This document shows positions 1-7,000 of a stretch of DNA of 10,359 nucleotides, in pieces. The stretch comes from an uncultured Lachnospiraceae bacterium (lineage in GTDB: Bacteria; Bacillota; Clostridia; Lachnospirales; Lachnospiraceae): the NCBI GenBank assembly GCA_900539175.1, contig UQAW01000099.1, positions 1 to 10,359 on the forward strand. Direction: 5' to 3'. Positions within the stretch are counted from its first letter, which is position 1. The number at the start of each line of letters is the position of its first letter. The notes under the pieces were generated by a model. That model made no database searches. It was not told the origin of the DNA and saw only the letters and a list, made by a program, of their open reading frames with translations. The translations under genes and the position numbers were made by a program.

Positions 1-473
1 TTGCATGGTATTCGCTGACAACCACTCTTTTTCAGGCAGTACAGTCAGATGTGTTTCTTTCCGATTGCAAATCATTCTTCCATGATGCAGCGTCATTCAT
101 ACAAACTTTTATCGGTTGGACGATTGAGGTCGGGCAATCTGTGGCACAGATTAGCACAAAAATTCCAAATCCTTTTATAGCCGGAATGGTATATTGGATA
201 TTGCTAATATTGATTGTAGGAATATGTGTGGCAGGAACAGGGATACTGGCGATACTGATAGAAATAAAGGTTATAGAATTATATAGGGAAAAGTGTTGGG
301 ATGTCATTACTCTACTGATGATACTGACAAGTGCTGCTGTCATCATTTATTTTGGAGAAGCAATCAAAAAAGCACTGTCAGTAAATCTTCTATTGCTTTT
401 TGTACTTTTGCAGGGCGCATATGTTGGACTTAGGTGTTATTTAGAATCGTACCTTGAGAAAAGAAACTATTAA
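1..473 (+). CDS. C-terminal part of a conjugative-element membrane protein (DUF6040-like)
   Basis: The reading frame is open from the first complete codon (base 3) with no start in view, so the gene begins left of the window. The GTG at 51 is internal: the residues before it (AWYSLTTTLFQAVQSD) read smoothly into the rest and no ribosome binding site precedes it. About 156 residues are visible. They contain three hydrophobic segments, near fragment residues 59-82, 98-114 and 120-140, followed by a short charged tail ending KRNY. The pattern resembles the membrane-bound C-terminus of DUF6040 proteins, which are found in Tn1549-like and related conjugative elements of Clostridia, often with a coiled-coil N-terminus. 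The biochemical role of that family is not known to me. The assignment is from memory of the family and is moderate; that it is a truncated view of a polytopic membrane protein is solid. It is probably not in the same transcript as the next gene, which has its own strong promoter. Confidence 0.6.
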   Translation, partial: AWYSLTTTLFQAVQSDVFLSDCKSFFHDAASFIQTFIGWTIEVGQSVAQISTKIPNPFIAGMVYWILLILIVGICVAGTGILAILIEIKVIELYREKCWDVITLLMILTSAAVIIYFGEAIKKALSVNLLLLFVLLQGAYVGLRCYLESYLEKRNY

Positions 474-530
474 GCATTTTTTACAAAGCTATGTACAAAA
501 TCATTCTAAAATTCCCATTCAATAATACGA

Positions 531-559
531 TTGAGAAAACCTCTCTGATACAGTATAAT
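531..559 (+). promoter_or_regulatory. Sigma-A promoter of the two-component genes
   Basis: A -35 box TTGAGA (531-536) is separated by exactly 17 bases from a perfect -10 box TATAAT (554-559). The start codon at 582 follows an AGGGAGG ribosome binding site (568-574), giving a very short leader. The TGTAAGAA repeats seen before the ABC genes are absent here, which suggests basal expression of the sensor genes that does not depend on their own regulator. Confidence 0.8.
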
Positions 560-581
560 AAAGTGTCAGGGAGGTATCTCT

Positions 582-1250
582 ATGAAGGAAAAAATACTAA
601 TCATTGAAGATGATTTTACGATACAAACACAGCTTAAAACTCTTTTGTCTGGGAATGGATATGAAGTATTTGCAGTTACGGATTTTTCCAAAACAATAGA
701 GCAGTTAAAAGAAGCTGCGCCACATCTGGTTATTCTGGATATAAAACTTCCGGGGAATAACGGTTTTGAAATATGCTCGGGGATTCGCACCTTTTCAGAT
801 ATTCCGATTGTATTTGTAACAAGCAGCAATACAGATATGGACGAACTGAACAGCATTATGCTGGGTGGAGATGCGTTTATCACAAAGCCTTATAATCCCG
901 CTATTCTTCTTGCTAAAATTGCTGCATTGTTAAAGAAAGCCTACCGTTCCCCTCAAACAGAAATTTATATGTGGAGAGAAGCTACCCTGCATTTGGAGAG
1001 TAGCATGATAGAGTACAAAGGACAGAAAGCAGAATTGACAAAGAATGAATTGAAAATCCTCTACTACCTTTTTAAGAACTCCGGAAAAATCTGTTCCAGA
1101 AATGATATTGTGGATTTTCTTTGGGACAATCAGCTTTATGTTGATGATAACGCCCTAAGTGTCAATATTACCCGTATTCGCGACAAACTGGCAGCAATCG
1201 GACTTGTAGATTTCATTAAAACAAAACACAGGCAAGGATATACATTATGA
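582..1250 (+). CDS. OmpR-family response regulator (BceR-type)
   Basis: This is a DNA-binding response regulator of 222 residues. The receiver domain (residues 1-120) has the acidic pocket E9-D10-D11, the phospho-acceptor D53 in VILDIKLPG, T80 and K102 in ITKPYN. The winged-helix output domain (about 130-222) has the usual LTKNELKILYYL start and ends in the wing KTKHRQGYTL. The start ATG sits 7 bases after AGGGAGG. Its stop codon overlaps the kinase start (ATGA, 1247-1250), so the two are translationally coupled. The length and the pairing with a short intramembrane-sensing kinase and an FtsX-type ABC transporter place it in the BceR/VraR-like subgroup that controls peptide-antibiotic detoxification pumps. 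The likely target is the TGTAAGAA cluster before the ABC gene. The family call is firm; the inducing compound cannot be read from the sequence. Confidence 0.95.
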   Translation: MKEKILIIEDDFTIQTQLKTLLSGNGYEVFAVTDFSKTIEQLKEAAPHLVILDIKLPGNNGFEICSGIRTFSDIPIVFVTSSNTDMDELNSIMLGGDAFITKPYNPAILLAKIAALLKKAYRSPQTEIYMWREATLHLESSMIEYKGQKAELTKNELKILYYLFKNSGKICSRNDIVDFLWDNQLYVDDNALSVNITRIRDKLAAIGLVDFIKTKHRQGYTL

Positions 1251-2260
1251 GTGGAAAACAATATTTGAAAAATCAACTCCCCGTTATTTTAATCAATCTG
1301 CTGGGTATGCTTGTCCTTGCTTTGTTCCTGATTGCAAGCGATAATCCTATCCAAACAGTCCTGTTTATTTTTGCAGTCTGGTCGATTGTCCTTGTTTTAT
1401 CTTTGCTGGCATTTTATTTCTCACGAAAAAAATATCTGAATAAATTGCTCAATATGACGGAGCAATTAGAAGAACGATATTTATTGCCGGAAATCATGCA
1501 AGTGCCGGAAAGGGCTGATGAACAGGTTTTTTACCAGATTATGAAAATGGCTGAAAAATCTATGTTGGAACGGATTGGCGAAGTACAGAGGGAACGCAGG
1601 GAATATAAAGAATACATTGAACAATGGATACACGAAGTAAAAACACCAATTACAGCGATGAAGCTGCTGTGTGAGAATAACCGTTCTCCCTTTTCCAGAG
1701 AGGTATTGGCAGAGTTAGAGAATATCAACCAATATACAGAACAGGCACTTTACTATGCCCGGAGTGAACACGCTGAAAAAGACTATTCTGTCCGTGAAGT
1801 CAATTTATGCGATGTTGTGCATAGTGCAATCGCAGATAATAAGTATCTTTTGCGTCAAAGCAATATGTCAATTCAGATAGACGATATAGAAACAAAAGTT
1901 TACACCGATGAAAAATGGGTGCGGTTCATCTTAAATCAGATTATCGGTAATGCAATCAAATACCATGCAGAGCAGCCTATTTTGCACTTTGGGGCAACAA
2001 AAACGAATGACAAGATTGTGCTATCTATCAGCGATAATGGGATAGGTATTCCTAAAAGTGATTTACCCCGTATTTTTGAAAAAGGATTTACAGGTCAGAA
2101 TGGGCGAACCGGGAAAAATTCTACTGGAATTGGCTTATATCTTTGCAAGCGTCTATGTGATAAACTGGGAATAGGGCTTACTGCTTATTCCGAAAACAGA
2201 GGAACAACGATTTCACTTATCTTTCAAATGAATGATTTTATTATCGGAGTGCAGGGCTGA
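1247..2260 (+). CDS. Intramembrane-sensing histidine kinase (BceS-type)
   Basis: This 337-residue sensor kinase has two membrane helices at about 11-31 and 36-58 joined by an external loop of only a few residues (SDNPIQ), so there is no periplasmic-type sensor domain. This is the signature of BceS-like kinases, which receive their signal through the partner ABC permease. The cytoplasmic part has the phospho-acceptor H129 in WIHEVKTP, an N box with N235 (IIGNAIKYH), G1 box DNGIGIP (263-269), F box FEKGFTG (277-283) and G2 box TGIGLYL (293-299), so all catalytic elements are present. The start overlaps the regulator stop by 4 bases. A 111-base gap with its own promoter separates it from the ABC genes. 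The function as partner of the ABC pair is inferred from family knowledge and gene order. Confidence 0.95.
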   Translation: MSGKQYLKNQLPVILINLLGMLVLALFLIASDNPIQTVLFIFAVWSIVLVLSLLAFYFSRKKYLNKLLNMTEQLEERYLLPEIMQVPERADEQVFYQIMKMAEKSMLERIGEVQRERREYKEYIEQWIHEVKTPITAMKLLCENNRSPFSREVLAELENINQYTEQALYYARSEHAEKDYSVREVNLCDVVHSAIADNKYLLRQSNMSIQIDDIETKVYTDEKWVRFILNQIIGNAIKYHAEQPILHFGATKTNDKIVLSISDNGIGIPKSDLPRIFEKGFTGQNGRTGKNSTGIGLYLCKRLCDKLGIGLTAYSENRGTTISLIFQMNDFIIGVQG

Positions 2261-2272
2261 CAGGTTCTGCAC

Positions 2273-2339
2273 TTCTTACATTTTTGTAAGAACTGTGTAA
2301 GAAAACTTGATACAAAAAATGAGATACTCCATTTACAAT
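2273..2339 (+). promoter_or_regulatory. Promoter and probable response-regulator site of the ABC genes
   Basis: Three copies of the octamer TGTAAGAA lie just after the kinase stop. One is inverted (TTCTTACA, 2273-2280), separated by TTTT from a direct copy (2285-2292), which is followed by another direct copy (2296-2303). The two direct copies start 11 bases apart, one helical turn, as is usual for OmpR/PhoB-family dimers. A -10-like TACAAT (2334-2339) follows, but at the expected -35 distance there is only TACAAA, so the promoter looks weak and activator-dependent. The inverted pair could also form a small hairpin; it lacks a T tract after a GC stem and is unlikely to be a terminator. A TAAGGAGG ribosome binding site (2356-2363) precedes the ATG at 2372. 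Confidence 0.65.
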
Positions 2340-2371
2340 AAAGATATGGAACAGTTAAGGAGGTTTATCAG

Positions 2372-3139
2372 ATGAATACGATTTTGAAACTGGAACATAT
2401 CCAGAAATATTATGGCAATGAAGGGAATATTACCAAAGCCATTAAAGACATTAGCTTTTCTGTGGAAGCTGGGGAATTTCTCGGAATTATGGGTGCGTCC
2501 GGTTCTGGAAAGACAACGCTGCTCAACTGTATTTCTACGATTGATACCGTAAGTGCAGGGCATATTTTTTTAGATGGAACAGATATAACGGAAATCAAAC
2601 CAAAATCCCTTGCCCGTTTTCGCAGGGAGAATTTAGGGTTTATATTTCAAGACTTCAATTTGCTGGACACATTGACGATTTCAGAAAATATTGCACTGGC
2701 ATTAGCAATCAACAAAGTCCCTGCCGGGAGCGTAGAATCCCGCATTTTGGATATAGCCGGAAAGCTGAATATCAGCGATATTCTAAACAAATATCCTTAT
2801 CAGGTATCCGGCGGACAAAAACAGCGTTGTGCTTGTGCAAGAGCAATTATCAACAACCCGAAGCTCTTACTGGCAGATGAGCCGACAGGGGCATTAGACA
2901 GCCATTCCTCACAAATGCTGCTGTCTACCATTCAAAGTATCAATGAACAGCTTAGGGCGACAATTCTTATGGTAACTCATGACGCTTTTACCGCCAGCTA
3001 TGCCAACCGTATTCTTTTTTTGAAAGACGGAGAAATCTTTATGGAACTGCGCAAGGGCAACGACAGCAGAAGTGCTTTTTTTGATAAAATTCTGAATGTC
3101 CTTACCATGATCGGAGGGGGACAAAGCCATGTATGCTAA
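2372..3139 (+). CDS. ABC transporter ATPase (BceA/MacB-type)
   Basis: This 255-residue nucleotide-binding subunit powers the adjacent FtsX-type permease. All motifs are present: Walker A GASGSGKT (41-48), Q-loop Q93 in IFQDFNLLD, signature SGGQKQR (146-152), Walker B LLLADEPTGALD (165-176) and H-loop H203 in VTHD. The LLADEPTGALD form and the length are typical of the MacB/LolD/BceA group rather than of classical importers. In Bce-type systems the complex protects the cell by freeing membrane targets from peptide antibiotics and also passes the signal to the kinase. The ribosome binding site TAAGGAGG lies 8 bases before ATG. The last four codons overlap the permease start (11 bases shared), so the two subunits are co-translated. 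Confidence 0.95.
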   Translation: MNTILKLEHIQKYYGNEGNITKAIKDISFSVEAGEFLGIMGASGSGKTTLLNCISTIDTVSAGHIFLDGTDITEIKPKSLARFRRENLGFIFQDFNLLDTLTISENIALALAINKVPAGSVESRILDIAGKLNISDILNKYPYQVSGGQKQRCACARAIINNPKLLLADEPTGALDSHSSQMLLSTIQSINEQLRATILMVTHDAFTASYANRILFLKDGEIFMELRKGNDSRSAFFDKILNVLTMIGGGQSHVC

Positions 3140-5342
3140 ACTTGTTTTCAGAAATGCAAAACGGTCTGTAAAAGACTATCTGGTCTACATTGTCACAATG
3201 ACAATCTGTGTTACCTTGTTTTATGCGTTCTTGTCTATTTCCAGTAGTTATTATAGCCCGGATATAGGCAGCGAGTATGATTTTACTCTGTTAAGTGACG
3301 GAATGAAAATTGCAATCTGCATGATAACATTGCTGTTGTTATTTTTGATACGGTTCGTCAATCATTATATGCTAAGACGGAAGCAAAAAGAGTTTGCTGT
3401 CCAGTCCATTATGGGAATGGAACAAAAAACTATTGGCAGGATTTTCTTTGCAGAAACACTGATTATGGGTATGTTTTCCATTTTGATTGGTATTTTTTGC
3501 GGTGTATTTTGCTCTCAATTCATTACCGCAATGCTCCTTACTGCTTATGGAGAGCCTTATGAAATCTCATGGACATTGTTCCCGGACACCGTTTTGCTGA
3601 CAGTGATATTTTTTGTGGTAAGTTTTTTTGTGGTAGGAGTTTTCAATACACGCACAATCAAAAAAACAAAAATTATTGATATGCTTTCCGCAGAGAAAGA
3701 AAATGAGCCAGAATTGAAAAAGAGCCGATTCATTCCTGTCGTAGTAATTCTGTTTTTAATGTTTACTTTATGGGAATTGTTTTCAGGAATACAAAATGTC
3801 CGATTTTATTATGACTCCCGCTTTGTTTTCCCGGTGAAAATCATGTATTGGGGAAATATTTTGCTCCCTGTTGTTACATTAGGCTGGGCGGCATTATGGA
3901 TGTTGAAAAAGAAAAAAATTGCTTTTCAAAAGTTGATTGATGGGCTGCTTATTTGTTCTGTATTGCACGCCTTTTTAGCAGCAAGCGTACCTGCTCTTAC
4001 CAATCAATACTATTTGCCTTTACATGGTGGAATACTGAATCAATATCTGGTATTTGTATTGATTGATTTGCTCTTCTTTATTTGTGCATTGATTTATCTT
4101 GCCAGCAGCTTGATTGTAGCATGGAAAGTAAAATCGCCGGAACATAGATACAAGGGAGAAAACCTGTTCTTTTTCGGGCAAATTATATCAAAACTAAATA
4201 CAACCAGCAAAACAATGACGCTGATTTGTATAACCCTTGTCCTTGCAATCTTCATGTTTATTGCCGCCCCTATTTTGACGGGCTGGGCTTCAGGTTATTT
4301 GGATATGCGCTCTATGTATGATGTGCAGGTATATTCAAGATATAATGACGTATATGAAGAAGAAAATCTGCCGCAAGACAGTTATGAAATCATTACTGAG
4401 TTTCTGGCAGAACACAAAATAGATACAGTTTATGATTGCACGTTCAATCTATATCTGCCAGAGAAAGACGATTTTCACAACAGACAGAAATATGATTTTC
4501 CGATTGTAGCAATTTCTTTGAGTGATTATAACACTATACGGGAAATGCTGGGTTACGAACAGATTTCTCTGGAGGAAGATGAATTTACAACACAATGGAA
4601 AGCAATCGCCACCGAGGAAGAACGGGATAGCTTTTTGAAAGAACACACCAGCATTATGACAGACGCAGGAGAATTGACTCTTTCCGGGCAGTCCTATTAT
4701 GAGGATCCGATTGGAGAAACAGCGTACAATTCCTATACAAATGTATTGTATGTACTTCCAGACAATATTTGTGAAAAGCTGTTGCCAGTAATAAAAAACC
4801 GATATATTACAACAACGGAAAATATCTCCTATGAAAATGCAAGGAAACTGGAAAAACTTTTTACAGAGAAATATCCCGAGCAGGCAGAAACCGGGGCTAT
4901 TTATGGCGTGCGTTTTAGCACACTGCAAATCAATAGTTCCATAGCAAATAACTTTATTTTACAGACTGCAATGATTTATGGTGCTGTCGTACTGATGGTT
5001 ATATGTCTTACCGTACTTTCTTTGCAACAACTCTTAGACGCAGGACAATATAAATATCGCTTCTCTGTACTCCGAAAATTGGGGGCGGAAGAAAAGCATA
5101 TCGGAAAACTTATCTTGCAACAATTAAGTGTTTGGTTTGGGCTTCCAATTATCACAGCAATCATTGTAGCTGCTGTTGTAATAGCTTACTTTATCCAAAC
5201 CATATCAGCAGAAATTTCAGCCTATATTGGGTTTAGTACATTGATGTTACAAATAGGGGCAACAATGGGGATTTTGGTAATTTTATTGATTTGTTACTTC
5301 ATAAGTACATGGATTATTTTTAGGCGCTCTGTTAATCCATAG
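3129..5342 (+). CDS. FtsX-type ABC permease with large extracellular domain (BceB-type)
   Basis: This membrane subunit of the ABC pump has 737 residues. Hydrophobic segments are visible near 18-38, 59-78, 105-130, 153-173, 201-220, 235-258, 267-290, 305-332, 363-388, 609-632, 665-690 and 703-728. A soluble domain of about 215 residues (roughly 390-605) separates the last three from the rest, as in BceB, where this domain binds the peptide antibiotic and signals to the kinase. FtsX-type coupling regions are seen at 81-105 (RRKQKEFAVQSIMGMEQKT) and 641-662 (RFSVLRKLGAEEKHIGK). I count about twelve segments where BceB has ten, and the protein is longer than the roughly 650 residues usual for BceB; the extra pair seems to lie around 235-290. 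The start follows GGAGGGGG inside the ATPase gene. A hairpin terminator lies 34 bases after the stop. Peptide-antibiotic resistance is an inference from the family. Confidence 0.93.
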   Translation: MYAKLVFRNAKRSVKDYLVYIVTMTICVTLFYAFLSISSSYYSPDIGSEYDFTLLSDGMKIAICMITLLLLFLIRFVNHYMLRRKQKEFAVQSIMGMEQKTIGRIFFAETLIMGMFSILIGIFCGVFCSQFITAMLLTAYGEPYEISWTLFPDTVLLTVIFFVVSFFVVGVFNTRTIKKTKIIDMLSAEKENEPELKKSRFIPVVVILFLMFTLWELFSGIQNVRFYYDSRFVFPVKIMYWGNILLPVVTLGWAALWMLKKKKIAFQKLIDGLLICSVLHAFLAASVPALTNQYYLPLHGGILNQYLVFVLIDLLFFICALIYLASSLIVAWKVKSPEHRYKGENLFFFGQIISKLNTTSKTMTLICITLVLAIFMFIAAPILTGWASGYLDMRSMYDVQVYSRYNDVYEEENLPQDSYEIITEFLAEHKIDTVYDCTFNLYLPEKDDFHNRQKYDFPIVAISLSDYNTIREMLGYEQISLEEDEFTTQWKAIATEEERDSFLKEHTSIMTDAGELTLSGQSYYEDPIGETAYNSYTNVLYVLPDNICEKLLPVIKNRYITTTENISYENARKLEKLFTEKYPEQAETGAIYGVRFSTLQINSSIANNFILQTAMIYGAVVLMVICLTVLSLQQLLDAGQYKYRFSVLRKLGAEEKHIGKLILQQLSVWFGLPIITAIIVAAVVIAYFIQTISAEISAYIGFSTLMLQIGATMGILVILLICYFISTWIIFRRSVNP

Positions 5343-5376
5343 AAAATATGTAATTATTGCATTTCGCACATTCTTT

Positions 5377-5415
5377 AAAGAGGGATAGCACTCTTAATGA
5401 ACACTATCCCTCTTT
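5377..5415. terminator. Bidirectional hairpin terminator
   Basis: A perfect 12-bp inverted repeat, AAAGAGGGATAG (5377-5388) and CTATCCCTCTTT (5404-5415), encloses a 15-base loop. Its A-rich left edge and T-rich right edge let it work on both strands. It lies between the permease stop (+) and the stop of the convergent small gene (-), where a shared terminator is expected. Confidence 0.85.
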
Positions 5416-5418
5416 CAC

Positions 5419-5658
5419 TTAATAAAGTTCTAATGAATCTTCTGCATCCACCCACATCTGTAAATTGCCCTCAAGATATAATCTTGCATATTCCAAAGGC
5501 TCATCCACAGCTAATGAAGTAAGTGCACATTCTGATCCATATGTGGTTTTTAAATCTTTTTCAGCTTCCCAGCAGTCAATGCGAAGCATATATCCAGCAC
5601 TTGTGTAAACATCAATACTATCGTGATTTATGTTGTATTCTGCATAAATTGTTCTCAT
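5419..5658 (-). CDS. Small conserved-looking protein of unknown function (perhaps DUF6061)
   Basis: This is an acidic protein of 79 residues without signal peptide or membrane helix. It starts MRTIYAEYNINHDSIDVYTS and has a tryptophan in RIDCWEAEK and another in LQMWVDAEDSLELY. It resembles the short DUF6061-type proteins annotated in Lachnospiraceae and in conjugative elements, but I recall this family only loosely and its role is unknown. The start ATG follows a modest TGGAG (about 10 bases upstream). A possible promoter on this strand has TTGAAA (complement of 5716-5721) and TATAAC (complement of 5691-5696), but with a long 19-base spacer. The gene converges on the ABC module and shares its terminator. 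Regular codon use and a good length make it a credible real gene. Confidence 0.7.
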   Translation of the reverse strand: MRTIYAEYNINHDSIDVYTSAGYMLRIDCWEAEKDLKTTYGSECALTSLAVDEPLEYARLYLEGNLQMWVDAEDSLELY

Positions 5659-5765
5659 CGTATCTTATCTCCATTTTCTTTTGATAATCAGTTATAGAGT
5701 TAAATATCGAAAACATTTCAATCAGTTCACCATGTCGTTATTGTTATACTGTGTTATGAAATTTT

Positions 5766-5844
5766 CTTTCCCTTATTTTTTCCCATATTAAGGTTCATGA
5801 AAACCAATGTGAGAATATAACACAAGGGAAAGAGTAAGGGAAAG
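5766..5844. repeat. Long imperfect hairpin between divergent-age gene blocks
   Basis: The 19-base left arm CTTTCCCTTATTTTTTCCC (5766-5784) pairs with GGGAAAGAGTAAGGGAAAG (5826-5844). Seventeen positions are complementary, and the two exceptions would be U-G pairs in a + strand RNA but C-A mismatches in a - strand RNA. Inside the 41-base loop, ATATT (5785-5789) can pair with AATAT (5814-5818) and GGTT with AACC (loop CATGAA), extending the fold. There is no T tract on either side, so it is not a standard terminator. It lies in the 297-base gap 5659-5955, which otherwise holds no gene that I can see. It may be a decayed small mobile repeat or a structured 3' end of the VOC operon. Confidence 0.6.
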
Positions 5845-5886
5845 CTCACTTGCTACAAACTTAGTATTTTCAAGGGTTTGCGAAGA

Positions 5887-5901
5887 ATTTGATAATCAAA
5901 T
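5887..5901. repeat. Perfect 15-base palindrome
   Basis: ATTTGATAATCAAAT is symmetric around its central A. The core TTTGATAATCA recurs at 5680-5690, 208 bases away on the same strand and on the other side of the long hairpin. It could be an operator or the trace of an insertion; AT-rich DNA makes chance possible. Confidence 0.35.
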
Positions 5902-5955
5902 ATAACAGTTATTAAATTTCCTAAAATATGTGAAATATCAACTAAAATTTGTCGC

Positions 5956-6318
5956 TTACATAGGCGTTCCTACTTCAATCAAATTGCCGTCTAAATCATA
6001 AAAGCGGATTACTTTTTGTCCCCAACTATGCGTCATAAGTCGATTGACATATTGAATTGAGGGATATAACTTTTCCAAATTTTCAATAAACGCTTCTATA
6101 TTTTGTTCTTCAAAATACAGTTCACAAGAATTACTTTTCGGAATAATGTCTTTATCCAAAAACTTCTTCCAAATTTTTTCGTCTTGGAGTACAAGACCTT
6201 CCGTTAAAATCATGTTACCATCATTGTCAAGTATCATATCAAGGCCAAATAAGTCATGATAGAATTGTTTCGATTTTTCAATATCTTTAACAACAATCAA
6301 AATGTTTTTTAGTTTCAT
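5956..6318 (-). CDS. VOC-fold (glyoxalase/bleomycin-resistance family) protein
   Basis: A 120-residue protein with the vicinal-oxygen-chelate fold made of two beta-alpha-beta-beta-beta halves. It has the typical start LKNILIVVKDIEKSKQFYHDLFGLDMI (shown as a pattern at residues 3-29: first strand, then the K-S-x-x-F-Y helix and G-L-D) and the typical end FYDLDGNLIEVGTPM. Candidate metal ligands are E66 in CELYFE, H97 in MTHSWG and E115 in NLIEVG; the first-strand histidine of classical glyoxalase I is absent. Members include antibiotic-binding proteins, lyases and dioxygenases, and the substrate cannot be told here. The ATG follows GAGGAG by about 8 bases. It begins 33 bases after the SufBD-like gene stop on the same strand, so both are probably one transcript. 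The family call is firm, the function open. Confidence 0.88.
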   Translation of the reverse strand: MKLKNILIVVKDIEKSKQFYHDLFGLDMILDNDGNMILTEGLVLQDEKIWKKFLDKDIIPKSNSCELYFEEQNIEAFIENLEKLYPSIQYVNRLMTHSWGQKVIRFYDLDGNLIEVGTPM

Positions 6319-6351
6319 TGTCCATATCTCCTCAAATACTGATTTATATTT

Positions 6352-6801
6352 TTATAATTTTTGTATTTCTTTCAACGCTTTTTGAATATCTTTATAAACT
6401 AATGCCTGCATACTATCGTCATAAATAGATATATTTGCCTTATGAAGTGCGGAAAGAATATCATTCTTCAATTCTGGCTTATACCTTGCAATAATAGGTA
6501 ACAACTTGATACATTGCCTTGCCGTAATGGGCTTAACATCTGTTATGTGTTTTAAATATTTATCAATGATTTCATCAATTTTGTAATCTTTATCCCATTT
6601 TGCATTATACGCAAGTAATGTAAGCCCTCTTGTGCGAACATAAGAATTATCACTGTCAAGCATATCGCTTAATCTATCCATATAAGGATAAACGCAAGCC
6701 GTTTCCGCACTTTCTTTTTGTAATTCCTGTAATGCCTTGTATGCAACATTATTATTTTTATCAAACAATAATTCAAATGTTTCTGCTATATTAAGTGACA
6801 C
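6352..6801 (-). CDS. HEAT-repeat-like protein of the type annotated 'SufBD protein'
   Basis: A soluble helical protein of 149 residues. Helix pairs with HEAT/ARM character are visible, for example YPYMDRLSDMLDSDNSYVRT (38-57) with the turn DSDNSYVR typical of HEAT repeats, RGLTLLAYNAKWD (58-70) and ARQCIKLLPIIARYKPELK (95-113). Clostridial homologues are commonly named 'SufBD protein', but the protein lacks the beta-helix of SufB/SufD, so a role in Fe-S scaffold assembly should not be assumed; protein-protein binding is more likely. The start is a GTG chosen because a strong AAGGAGG lies 6 bases upstream (complement of 6808-6814). The remnant of an EFR1-type ferredoxin gene ends 25 bases upstream on the same strand, suggesting that the intact ancestor was an operon ferredoxin-SufBD-VOC. 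Its original promoter has probably been lost with that gene. Confidence 0.82.
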   Translation of the reverse strand: MSLNIAETFELLFDKNNNVAYKALQELQKESAETACVYPYMDRLSDMLDSDNSYVRTRGLTLLAYNAKWDKDYKIDEIIDKYLKHITDVKPITARQCIKLLPIIARYKPELKNDILSALHKANISIYDDSMQALVYKDIQKALKEIQKL

Positions 6802-6826
6802 AATATCCTCCTTCGCAAATTCATAT

Positions 6827-6931
6827 TTATACTTTTACGTGAGGGTTCGTATACTTCCCATGCTTCAACGTATTCTTTCCATATTGAATTGCAAACTTTG
6901 GACAATGATGCAGGCATCTGAGGCACATGGC
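6827..6931 (-). pseudogene. C-terminal remnant of an EFR1-type 4Fe-4S ferredoxin
   Basis: Reading the - strand down to the TAA at 6827-6829 gives A-M-C-L-R-C-L-H-H-C-P-K-F-A-I-Q-Y-G-K and then NTLKHGKYTNPHVKV. This matches the end of the second 4Fe-4S cluster motif (CxxCxxCxxxCP) and the tail of EFR1-family flavodoxin-ferredoxin fusion proteins of Clostridia. The first cysteine of the motif is replaced by Ile, and the flavodoxin part and first cluster are missing, so the break lies at about 6931-6940. The fragment is too short for a gene prediction and has no start. It cannot bind a full cluster. Recognition rests on the unusual spacing of Cys and Pro plus the basic tail; I am fairly confident. 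Confidence 0.7.
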
Positions 6932-7000
6932 AATCCCCAATTGTAAGTAGGAGTTATATATTTTCAATTGCCCGTGGCAGAAAAGTAAAGAATCATCTCA

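Noticed and set aside
2273..2292. Inverted TTCTTACA/TGTAAGAA as a terminator after the kinase gene
   Set aside because: The stem is AT-rich with a four-base T loop and no following T tract; position and the third copy fit a regulator site better.
4449..4928. 159-codon frame opposite the permease gene
   Set aside because: It is antisense to a clearly coding domain, and its composition is cysteine- and phenylalanine-rich as expected for a shadow frame.
6834..6848. CCCTCACGT near the SufBD-like gene resembles half of the MerR operator at 9318-9336
   Set aside because: There is no 19-base-spacer promoter or second half-site, and the bases are explained as codons of the ferredoxin remnant (N-P-H-V).
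6737..6946. 69-codon + strand frame
   Set aside because: It lies antisense to the SufBD-like gene and the ferredoxin remnant, with no ribosome binding site or motif.
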